Positions 22,586 to 29,170 of a stretch of 33,423 nucleotides of DNA are shown one piece after another (position 1 is the first letter of the stretch; each line of letters begins with the position of its first letter). A program made the translations under genes and the position numbers. The DNA lies in NCBI RefSeq assembly GCF_028435365.1, contig NZ_JAGTJJ010000092.1, forward strand, positions 1 through 33,423, in the 5' to 3' direction. The notes under the pieces were generated by a model. The model saw only the letters and a program-made list of their open reading frames with translations, did no database searches and was not told the DNA's origin. This stretch comes from Polyangium jinanense (GTDB lineage Bacteria; Myxococcota; Polyangia; Polyangiales; Polyangiaceae).

Positions 22586-23239
22586 TCAGGGCATCGGGCA
22601 GCGCGGATCGCCGTTCTGCACCATCTGGATCTCGTCGTCCGTGAGGGGCAGCGGATCGCAGCCGTGCTCCTTCTCGCAGACGAAGTCAAACTCGGGCAGG
22701 GCCTTTTTATGGCAATCGAGGCAATTGCCGCCGAACTGGTTCACAACGTCCGTGGAGCCGCGCTGCACGATCTTCGTGCCCATCTCCGAGACTTCCAGGA
22801 AGAAAAACTCCCAGTCGTTCGACTCCGCGGCGAATCCCGGCGCGCGCTTGACCATCGCCTCGAAGGGGACGAGCTGGATCACGGTGCCCACGGGGTAATC
22901 CGTCGTGCCGGGGGCATTGGCCGCGGCGAGCGTGGCATCGAGGTTGCCGAGCTTGTTCGTGACGCGGAACGAGCGGACCTTCTCCCAGCCGAGGATGCAA
23001 TCTAAATCGGCTTCGGTCATGACGAGGTCGTTACCGCCTGCGCCGCCGTTACCGCCACTGCCGCCTGCGCCGCCTGCGCCGCCGGTGCCGCCGCTGCCGC
23101 CGGTGCCGCCGGTGCCGCCCGCGCCCGCATTGCCCCCCGCGCCTCCGCTGCCGCTGTTTTCGTCGCCGCACGCGGTAACGGCCGCGCAGACGAGGACCAA
23201 TCCGAGGATCGAAGCAAAACCGAGGCGGGAATGGATCAT
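22586..23239 (-). CDS. Haem-binding (cytochrome P460-like) lipoprotein with Gly-rich tether
   Basis: The 217-residue protein starts with a signal peptide and lipobox TAC (Cys24). Residues 29-69 are an almost pure Gly/Ala/Thr/Ser linker. The globular part (about 75-217) contains YPVGTVIQLVPFEAM, NDWEFFFLEV and the haem c attachment motif CLDCH (Cys173, Cys176, His177). The order of a GT-I strand, a W-F strand and then CxxCH near the C-terminus resembles cytochrome P460/c'-beta proteins, though without a confirmed cross-linking Lys. Four other Cys residues follow (for example CEKEHGC). It is expected on the outer face of a membrane, where it could transfer electrons or react with NO or hydroxylamine. 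GGAGGAG sits seven bases before the ATG. The STAS-like gene follows. Confidence 0.8.
   Translation of the reverse strand: MIHSRLGFASILGLVLVCAAVTACGDENSGSGGAGGNAGAGGTGGTGGSGGTGGAGGAGGSGGNGGAGGNDLVMTEADLDCILGWEKVRSFRVTNKLGNLDATLAAANAPGTTDYPVGTVIQLVPFEAMVKRAPGFAAESNDWEFFFLEVSEMGTKIVQRGSTDVVNQFGGNCLDCHKKALPEFDFVCEKEHGCDPLPLTDDEIQMVQNGDPRCPMP
23033..23155 (-). repeat. In-gene low-complexity repeat encoding a Gly-rich tether
   Basis: Imperfect 9-bp units of the form GGC-GG(C/A)-(A/T/G)C(C/T) encode GGT, GGA and GGS triplets in the cytochrome-like lipoprotein. The array lies between the lipidated Cys and the globular domain and probably forms a flexible spacer. It is prone to length change. Confidence 0.8.
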
Positions 23240-23348
23240 GTAGAAGCTCCTCCGTGGGGCCTACGCGCGAACCGCGTCGCCCGGATTCGCCTTCTCTACA
23301 GGCTTTCCCGCCCCTTCACAACGACAATTCTCTGCGCGACGAGGCCGC

Positions 23349-24428
23349 TCAGGGAGTCTTCGCGGCGCGGCGCTTGTCACGGAGCCAGGCGAGGCCCGCG
23401 TCGAAGACGACGTCATGGCCGCCCTCGAAGAGCACGAGCGTGGCGTTCCCCGAGGTGCGTGTGAGGTACGATGGGGCGCCGGCGCGCTCGTAGATATCGT
23501 CGGAGGAGGTCGACCTTACGCGCCGGGTCGCCGTGGGGGCGAGGAGCTTCGCGAGCACGTCGTCGCCCACGCGATCGGCCGGTTCGGCGAGGTCGTTGAA
23601 CGCGGAGATCGAATGCCGCGGGGGCACGATGTCGTCGCGAATGCCCGTGGCTACGTAGACCGGCACGCCCGCCTGCTTCGCCCGCGAAAGGAGCGCGCTC
23701 GGGCTGCGGCGCGCGCACTCGTGGAACGCCTGCGTGCCGGGACGCGGCGCGCCGCTGCACACGCCCTCGATGAAACGCGCATAATGCCGCTTGGGAAAAC
23801 CCTTCCGATTGTACGTGTACCAATCGGGGATGTCGTACACCGGCGCCCACGCGACGACGCCCGCCCAGAGGTCCGGATGCCGCCCAGCCATCGCGAGCGC
23901 GGTCATGCCGCCGCCGGAGAAACCCGCGAGATAGATACGCGTCTCGTCGACGTGGCCGCGCTGCTTCGCGTACGCGATGGCGTCGAGGATGTCCTGCGCG
24001 GCGAGGTCCGAGGCCGCGGCCTCGGGGCGGAGGTACGGTCCCCGGAAATCGGGGTGCACGAAGACCCAGTCGTTCTTCGCGGCAAACATGGCATACGGGA
24101 TGCCGATGTTCTGCCGCCAGTCGGTGCTCCAGCTATGCAAGACCACGAGGAGTGGTCGCTTTCCAGGCGCGCCCGAGTCGAGAAACATGGCGCGCTGATC
24201 GGCGCTGTCGGCCGAGGATTTGATTGTCACGGCCTCGACGCCGGGCACGCGCTCCTTCCAGGCGCCGAGGCCCGAGGCGCCCTCGCCGCCTGGAAATCGG
24301 GAGGCGAGCGTGAACGCGGGCTCCACGCGCTTTGCGCCGTCGGCACGCGCGGGCCCCTCCGCGATCGAAAAAAGCGCCACGAGCGCCATGATGGAAAGGA
24401 ACCGAACACGATTCTGGATGCAATTCAT
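23349..24428 (-). CDS. Secreted alpha/beta hydrolase (PHB-depolymerase/peptidase-like)
   Basis: The 359-residue protein has a signal peptide (about 1-30, RFLSIMALVALFSIAEGPARA). The hydrolase core shows LLVVLHSWSTDW (oxyanion region), the nucleophile elbow GFSGGGM with Ser171, TGIRDDIVPP with Asp265 or Asp266, and the late EGGHDV with the catalytic His. Features such as NIGIPYAMFAAKNDWVFVHPDFRGPY are typical of S9-peptidase or PHB-depolymerase-like esterases. It shares extensive identity with the divergent gene at 24617, so the two are paralogues. The start at MNCIQNR is chosen because it gives a proper signal peptide; the frame extends a further 123 codons upstream without a credible start. 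Expected to be periplasmic or secreted. The substrate is unknown. Confidence 0.85.
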   Translation of the reverse strand: MNCIQNRVRFLSIMALVALFSIAEGPARADGAKRVEPAFTLASRFPGGEGASGLGAWKERVPGVEAVTIKSSADSADQRAMFLDSGAPGKRPLLVVLHSWSTDWRQNIGIPYAMFAAKNDWVFVHPDFRGPYLRPEAAASDLAAQDILDAIAYAKQRGHVDETRIYLAGFSGGGMTALAMAGRHPDLWAGVVAWAPVYDIPDWYTYNRKGFPKRHYARFIEGVCSGAPRPGTQAFHECARRSPSALLSRAKQAGVPVYVATGIRDDIVPPRHSISAFNDLAEPADRVGDDVLAKLLAPTATRRVRSTSSDDIYERAGAPSYLTRTSGNATLVLFEGGHDVVFDAGLAWLRDKRRAAKTP

Positions 24429-24557
24429 GCGGTCGTCTCTCGGAGCGCGGGTATAGCGGCTCCACCCAGCCGAGGCCATGCATCCGAAACGAATTGCGAG
24501 CGCCGTGCTTGCCCGCCCGTGCACGATCGGTGACGAAATGAGGCACGGCGATTGCGT

Positions 24558-24575
24558 TCCCGCACGGGTGCGGGA
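24558..24575. promoter_or_regulatory. Inverted repeat TCCCGCAC-GG-GTGCGGGA in the divergent hydrolase spacer
   Basis: Two perfect 8-bp arms with a 2-bp centre lie 41 bp before the lipoprotein hydrolase start, inside the 188-bp spacer shared by the paralogous hydrolase genes. It could be an operator or a 5'-UTR hairpin. No promoter boxes were assignable. Confidence 0.35.
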
Positions 24576-24616
24576 CGAACGTATCCAGGTGCGGAGGGCC
24601 GCGGAGGGAAGGTGCA

Positions 24617-25753
24617 ATGCCGAGCCCCATCGTTTCCATGCTGGTGCTCCTCGCGGGGTTCCTCCTATTTGGATGTCGGGAAACGCCCACGGCACATGCA
24701 GAGACCCGCGCACCTCGGCCCACGCCTGCGCCCCCGCAGACGCACGCGCCGGGCGAGCGCGCGCGAGAGCCGCTTTCGCTGATTCCGGAGTTTCCACGCG
24801 CGGCCGGCGGCCCCTTCCCGTTCGGCGCGCAGGATTTCTCGGTATGGCGGGCGCGAGTCCCGCGGATCGAGGAGGTCGAGATTTCCTCGTCTCTCGACGG
24901 GAACAAGCAACGCGCGCTGTTTTACGATCCGGGCCGGCCCGAGCCGCGCCCCTTGCTCGTGGCGCTCCATAGCTGGAGCGAGAATTACCTGCAGAACATC
25001 GGCATTCCGTACGGGATCTTCGCCGAGCGGAACGGCTGGGTGCTCATCCACCCGGATCACCGCGGCCCCTACCGGTCGCCCACGTCAGTGGCCTCCGAGC
25101 TCGCGCAAAGGGACGTGCTCGACGCCGTCGACTACGCGAGGCGGCGCGCCAACATCGATCCGACGCGGATCTACCTCGTCGGGTATTCCGGCAGCGCGAT
25201 GACCTCGCTCGTGCTCGCGGGCCGGCACCCGGAGGTCTGGGCGGGCGTCGTGTCGTGGGTGCCCATTTACGACCTCGTGGACTGGTACGGCTGGCTGCGC
25301 GCGAACATGCCCGATCGCCATTACGCGCACGAGGTCGCCGCGGCCTGCGGCGGCGCGCCTCGGCCGGGCACGCCCGCCGCGGAGGAATGCCGGCGGCGGA
25401 GCCCACGCTCCCACCTCAAAGGCGCGCGCGGGCGTGTGAACGTCTATCTCGGCGTGGGGATCTGGGACCAGCTCGTCCCCCCGGATCACGCGCTCCGCGC
25501 CTTCAATGACCTCGCGGCGCCCGCGGATCGGGTACCGGACGAGGACATCGGGCGAATCGCCAAGACGCGCAGCATCCCCGAGGCCCTCGGCGCCCCGGCG
25601 GCGCGCCCGCTTTACGAAGCCGCGAAGGCAAAAGTCGTCTTCGAACGCACGAGCGAACGCGCGACGGTCGTGGTGTTTCTGGGCGGGCACGACGTGATTT
25701 ACAACGCGGGCCTCTCGTGGCTTGGAAACCAGCGGAAAACCGTGCTTCCATGA
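24617..25753 (+). CDS. Lipoprotein alpha/beta hydrolase, paralogue of the divergent secreted hydrolase
   Basis: The 378-residue protein has a signal with lipobox LFGC (Cys20), a Pro/Ala-rich spacer (about 25-60) and then the same hydrolase core as its neighbour at 23349. Shared landmarks are PLLVALHSWSENYLQNIGIPYGIFA, WVLIHPDHRGPYRSP, the nucleophile elbow GYSGSAM (Ser191), WAGVVSWVPIYDLVDWY, GIWDQLVPPDHALRAFNDL and LGGHDVIYNAGLSWL with the catalytic His. The second elbow Gly is replaced by Ala (SGSAM versus SGGGM). GGAGGGAAGG lies just before the ATG, a strong ribosome-binding site. The pair probably arose by inverted duplication, after which one copy became membrane-tethered. The glyoxalase-family gene starts 13 bp after its stop. 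Confidence 0.87.
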   Translation: MPSPIVSMLVLLAGFLLFGCRETPTAHAETRAPRPTPAPPQTHAPGERAREPLSLIPEFPRAAGGPFPFGAQDFSVWRARVPRIEEVEISSSLDGNKQRALFYDPGRPEPRPLLVALHSWSENYLQNIGIPYGIFAERNGWVLIHPDHRGPYRSPTSVASELAQRDVLDAVDYARRRANIDPTRIYLVGYSGSAMTSLVLAGRHPEVWAGVVSWVPIYDLVDWYGWLRANMPDRHYAHEVAAACGGAPRPGTPAAEECRRRSPRSHLKGARGRVNVYLGVGIWDQLVPPDHALRAFNDLAAPADRVPDEDIGRIAKTRSIPEALGAPAARPLYEAAKAKVVFERTSERATVVVFLGGHDVIYNAGLSWLGNQRKTVLP

Positions 25754-25766
25754 CCCCGACGAACCC

Positions 25767-26180
25767 ATGACCACCTTGCTCGTCAACATCGACGTCGACG
25801 ACCTCGACCGCGCGATCCACTTTTACACGCGCGCCTTCGACCTCCGTATCGGCCGCCGCTTCGGCAGCGCCGGCGTGGAGCTCGTGGGCGCGAATGCCGC
25901 GATCTATCTGCTCGTGAAGCAGGCGGGGAGCCTTCCCTTCGCCGGATCGACCTCGCCGCGGTCCTATGGCCGCCACTGGACGCCGGTCCACCTCGATTTC
26001 GTGGTGGAGGACCTCGACGGCGCGCTCGCGCGGGCCGAGGCCGCGGGGGCTGTCCGGGAAAGCGACATCGCCGCGCACGCCTGGGGCCGGATCGTCATGC
26101 TCGCCGATCCGTTCGGGCACGGGCTCTGCCTGATTCAGTTTTCCGAAAAGGGATACGACGCGATCGCCACGAATTCGTGA
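25767..26180 (+). CDS. VOC/glyoxalase-bleomycin resistance family protein
   Basis: The 137-residue protein has the paired beta-alpha-beta-beta-beta modules of the vicinal oxygen chelate (VOC) fold. The first module reads NIDVDDLDRAIHFYTRAFDLRIGRRF, with a likely metal or substrate position at the His of IHFY. The second reads VHLDFVVEDLDGALARAEAAGA, followed by WGRIVMLADPFGHGLCLIQF. The DPFGH element is common in the family. Members act as glyoxalases, dioxygenases, isomerases or antibiotic-binding proteins, and the exact role cannot be read here. The start MTTLLVN is chosen for a proper first strand; a longer frame would overlap the upstream gene. It is probably co-transcribed with the lipoprotein hydrolase 13 bp upstream. 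Confidence 0.85.
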   Translation: MTTLLVNIDVDDLDRAIHFYTRAFDLRIGRRFGSAGVELVGANAAIYLLVKQAGSLPFAGSTSPRSYGRHWTPVHLDFVVEDLDGALARAEAAGAVRESDIAAHAWGRIVMLADPFGHGLCLIQFSEKGYDAIATNS

Positions 26181-26302
26181 GAGAGTGTTCCACAGGCTGC
26201 TGCACGACTCGATGCGTCGGTCGGCCTCGCTCGACGTACAGTGTACGCCTCGCTCACCCTCCCTAGCCTCGAATCGCTCGCGACGCCTGTGGAACACCCT
26301 CT
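26180..26302. repeat. 123-bp imperfect palindrome (MITE-like or bidirectional terminator)
   Basis: Terminal arms 26181-26197 and 26285-26301 are inverted copies matching at 16 of 17 positions (GTGTTCCACAGGC core). A second inner inverted match is CGACTCGATG against CGATTCGAGG (26205-26214 with 26267-26276). The exact centre is CGTACA-G-TGTACG (26235-26247). The element fills nearly the whole gap between two convergent stop codons. There is no open reading frame inside and no obvious target-site duplication. Both a miniature transposable element and a large terminator would fit. Confidence 0.75.
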
Positions 26303-26314
26303 GAGGCAGAGACG

Positions 26315-27277
26315 TCACTCGACCTCGGCGAGCCGCGCCCCCGCGAGCCTGCGCCAGAGCGAGGGGCGCGCGTCCTCGGGCGCGCGCGGCGGACGAGCGC
26401 CCGGGCGCACCCGCGGCGTGCGCTGGGGTTGGTCGAGGAACCGGAAGAGCTCGGAGAGGATCTCCGGTACGGCCTCGCGGTGCGGGTAATGGCCCACGTT
26501 CTGGAAACGACGCACGATGGCGCCGTCGACGTAATGGTGCACCTGCTCGGCGTGCTTGACCGGAATCACCGGATCCTTATCGCCCCAGTACACCGCGAGG
26601 GGCGGCAGCTCGCGCAGCCGGTACGCATGATCGAGCAGGTGCTCGCGTTGCCCTCGCAGATCGACGGCATTCCGCAGCGTCCGGAAGAGGGCGCGCGCCG
26701 TGCCCGGGCGTGCATTCATCTCGATGAGGTGCTTGCGCTCCGCTTCGTCGAAATTGCCGCCGAGCACGCGCACGCCCGCGTTCGTGCCGATGCCCATGAG
26801 CACCGGCGCCGCGAGATCGAGCAATCCCATCGACGAGGCGAGGCGCAGCGGCGCGGCGACCTCGAGGCCGAGCCCGCCGGCGGCGACGAGCGCCAGGCGA
26901 TGCACGCGCCCCGGCTGTTCGAGCAGCACGTGCATCGCGATGCCGCCGCCGAGGGAATGGCCGATGAGATCGAAGTCCGAGAGCCCGAGCGATCGAATCC
27001 ATTCGACGACGAGGCTCGCGTACCACGAGACGTCATACGAGGCGTCGTATCGGCTCGACTGGCCGTGTCCCGGCAAATCGAGGGCATAAAGCCGCCGATC
27101 CCGCGCGAGGGCCGGGGCGATCTTGTTCCAGGTCCGGCAGGTATCCGTGAGGCCGTGCACGAGAACGACAGGTCTCTGACGCTCGTGGGCGAGCCCTCCG
27201 TGCGGAGCCCACTCCTCCCAGAACACGTTGCCCCCCCGAAACAAACGGCGATGGCTGCGGCAAGCGACGGACGTCAT
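26315..27277 (-). CDS. Alpha/beta-fold hydrolase
   Basis: The 320-residue protein is a typical alpha/beta hydrolase of the esterase/haloalkane dehalogenase-like superfamily. It has VVLVHGLTDTCRTW (oxyanion HG motif, about 37-50), ALDLPGHGQSS, the nucleophile elbow GHSLGG (Ser108), YWGDKDPVIP with the acid Asp, and NVGHYPH with the catalytic His. The C-terminal 35 residues are basic and Pro-rich (RTPRVRPGARPPRAPEDARPS). No signal peptide is evident from the start MTSVACRSHR. The start is uncertain, since no Shine-Dalgarno is visible and the frame continues 44 codons upstream. Substrate and pathway are unknown. It runs against the glyoxalase-like gene, with the 123-bp palindrome between the two stops. 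Confidence 0.83.
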   Translation of the reverse strand: MTSVACRSHRRLFRGGNVFWEEWAPHGGLAHERQRPVVLVHGLTDTCRTWNKIAPALARDRRLYALDLPGHGQSSRYDASYDVSWYASLVVEWIRSLGLSDFDLIGHSLGGGIAMHVLLEQPGRVHRLALVAAGGLGLEVAAPLRLASSMGLLDLAAPVLMGIGTNAGVRVLGGNFDEAERKHLIEMNARPGTARALFRTLRNAVDLRGQREHLLDHAYRLRELPPLAVYWGDKDPVIPVKHAEQVHHYVDGAIVRRFQNVGHYPHREAVPEILSELFRFLDQPQRTPRVRPGARPPRAPEDARPSLWRRLAGARLAEVE

Positions 27278-27405
27278 GGGCGAAGCGACAAGATAAAGCC
27301 ACGCGCGGCCCGCTGTCCACGATTTCGTCACTTTTTCGACGTGAAATCGTTGCGATGCAAACCGACCTTTGCACCCCGATGGCATGGAGCGAAACGTTAT
27401 ACGCG

Positions 27406-27432
27406 GCACGCGTGATCCAGCGTGCGGATCAC
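27406..27432 (-). repeat. Two overlapping small inverted repeats after the HEAT-repeat gene
   Basis: GCACGC / GCGTGC (27406-27425) and GTGATC / GATCAC (27412-27432) share bases, so only one stem can form at a time. They lie 14 bp after the HEAT-repeat gene stop. They could act as a weak terminator or binding site; there is no U-run. Confidence 0.3.
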
Positions 27433-27445
27433 TATCACGATCTCG

Positions 27446-28417
27446 TCAACCTTCGCTCGGGCCAAACCGCTCCGCGAAGGCGCGCGCGAGCTTTCGTGAT
27501 TTGCGGGCGGAGACGATCTCGCTGATCTTCGATGTGAGCCGCGTATCGTGCCGGTGGAGCGAGAGCGCCTGGATCGCGTGGATCGCGCGGCTCTCCGGCG
27601 CCTCGGCGAGGAGGTCCAGCAAATACGAGAAGGCCTCGTCGGTGCGGAGCAGGGCCACGCCGAGCAGCACGGTCTTCTCCATCTCCGGATCCGCGCGCGA
27701 GACGGCCTCCTTCAGCACCAAAAGAGCCTCCGGCAAGCGCGACTCGCCGAGCGCGAGCGCCGCCGTTTCGACCCCGGCTTCGAGCGCAGCCGCGACGACG
27801 GGCAAATACTGGCGCGGTTCGAGCGCGAGCATTCCGCGATAACACGCACCGAGCACGTCGGGCTCGGGATCCCCCACGATCACCCGCGTATGCAGCACGG
27901 CCGCGCAGACGACCTCGCACGTGTCGCGCAGCGCTTCGGCCGCGGCGACGCGGGCCTCGGGCATTTCGTCGAACAGGAGCGGGGTCACTTCGAGCGCAGC
28001 CCGCGGAAAGTTCGTCCGGACGAGCGCATGCGCCGAGATGCCGCGAACGAGCCCGGCCGTATCCACGGGCGGGCCCACGGTGACCTCGATCTGCACGTAC
28101 CGGAGGCCTTTTCGATACGTGTCCCACACGTCCGCTTCGAGCGTGACGAGCGCCTCCAGGACCTTCTGTTTCGCGTGACAGCCTCGATCCGCCATCGCAG
28201 GCATGCCGAGGAGCCGGTCGAAAGCCGCGACGAGGTCGGGTACGAGCGCGCGGAGCTCGAGCTCGGCCACGACCTTCGCCGCCTCCCCCACGAGGAACGG
28301 GGTCGGATCGGCGAGCAGCCGGCCGAGATCGGGCGTGGCGGCCGCCTTTGGCTCGGCGCGGGCGAGTGTGCGAATGCGCGCGAGTTTGTCGTCGAAGGTG
28401 TTTTTCCGGGCCGCCAT
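27446..28417 (-). CDS. HEAT-repeat-like protein
   Basis: The 323-residue protein is almost entirely alpha-helical and repetitive. Units such as VGEAAKVVAELELRALVPDLVAAFDRLL, ARVAAAEALRDTCEVVCAAVL and YLPVVAAALEAGVETAALALG recur, in the manner of HEAT/PBS-lyase-type solenoids that bind partner proteins. There is no signal peptide or membrane segment. The start ATG overlaps the stop of the TVP38-like gene in the sequence TGATG, so translation of the two is coupled. The specific partner is unknown. It is the last gene of the three-gene minus-strand unit with the StyA-like flavoprotein. Codon use matches the neighbours. Confidence 0.8.
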   Translation of the reverse strand: MAARKNTFDDKLARIRTLARAEPKAAATPDLGRLLADPTPFLVGEAAKVVAELELRALVPDLVAAFDRLLGMPAMADRGCHAKQKVLEALVTLEADVWDTYRKGLRYVQIEVTVGPPVDTAGLVRGISAHALVRTNFPRAALEVTPLLFDEMPEARVAAAEALRDTCEVVCAAVLHTRVIVGDPEPDVLGACYRGMLALEPRQYLPVVAAALEAGVETAALALGESRLPEALLVLKEAVSRADPEMEKTVLLGVALLRTDEAFSYLLDLLAEAPESRAIHAIQALSLHRHDTRLTSKISEIVSARKSRKLARAFAERFGPSEG

Positions 28418-29133
28418 CAGGACTCCGTCGCCTGCGAGGGCGCCGCGAGCGCCTTGTCGAGGGAGCGGCGTGCGATCCGCGAGGTGACGACGAGCGCGCC
28501 GAGCGTCACGACAAACCCGAGCACGAGCGTGATCCAGCCGAGTGATCCCGGCGCCTTGGCCTCGCCCGAAAGCAGCGCGGCCGCGCTCTCCACGCTCGCG
28601 CCGACGTAGACGTGAAAGAGGGTGGCCGGCAAGAGGCCGAGGAACGAGCCCGCCGCAAAAGCACGAAGTGAGAGGGGCGTGGCCGAGAGCATGTACGTGC
28701 CGATGTTCTGCGGGAAGGCGAAGGTGACACGCAGGAGGAAGGTGATCTTGAAGCCGTCGGCGCGGACGGCGCGCTCGACGGCGCGCCAGAAATGGGCCTC
28801 GCCCGCGCGCGCCGAGAGGAGCTTGCCGATGGAGGCGCGGCCGAAGAGGAAGCAGAGGCAGACGCCGAGCGTCACGGCCGGCCACGCGATCAAGATTCCC
28901 TTGCCGAAGCCGTACGCGTACCCCGCGAGGCCCGACATGACCCAGAGGGGCGTGGTGATCGCGAGGGCAAAGACCTCGACGCCGAAGAACAAAAGCGCGC
29001 CGGCCGCGCCCGCCTCGCGCATGAACCCGACGAGCGAGACGAGCGCGTTGCGCACGGCCGGCAGGCGCAAAAGCACGAGCGGAAGGGCGAGCAGCCCGAG
29101 GAGCAGGAGGACTCGTTCGAGGCGACGCCGCAT
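28417..29133 (-). CDS. TVP38/TMEM64 (DedA-related, VTT domain) membrane protein
   Basis: The 238-residue protein has about five to six hydrophobic segments. The VTT/SNARE-associated core includes ITTPLWVMSGLAGYAYGFGKGILIAWPAVTLGVCLCFLFGR, then FKITFLLRVTFAFPQNIGTYMLSATPLSLRAFAAGSFLGLLPAT, the diagnostic FxxxRxxPxxPxxxxN-like region in modified form (RVTFAFPQNIGTY). Family length is about 200-250 residues. TVP38 proteins are inner-membrane proteins linked to lipid scrambling and membrane homeostasis in bacteria; the substrate is not known here. Its stop overlaps the start of the HEAT-repeat gene (TGATG). The StyA-like gene ends 37 bp upstream, so the three are likely one operon. Confidence 0.87.
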   Translation of the reverse strand: MRRRLERVLLLLGLLALPLVLLRLPAVRNALVSLVGFMREAGAAGALLFFGVEVFALAITTPLWVMSGLAGYAYGFGKGILIAWPAVTLGVCLCFLFGRASIGKLLSARAGEAHFWRAVERAVRADGFKITFLLRVTFAFPQNIGTYMLSATPLSLRAFAAGSFLGLLPATLFHVYVGASVESAAALLSGEAKAPGSLGWITLVLGFVVTLGALVVTSRIARRSLDKALAAPSQATES

Positions 29134-29170
29134 CGGGCGCGCAGCCTACCACACACCCGAGGTGTTCGGC

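Noticed and set aside
19565..23005. A 1146-codon open frame on the plus strand
   Set aside because: It is antisense to the acetyltransferase, ABC-F, STAS and cytochrome-like genes, all of which have strong motifs on the minus strand. High GC suppresses stops in this shadow frame.
24429..24797. Longer version of the secreted hydrolase starting at 24797
   Set aside because: The extension overlaps the divergent hydrolase gene, and the start at 24428 yields a normal signal peptide.
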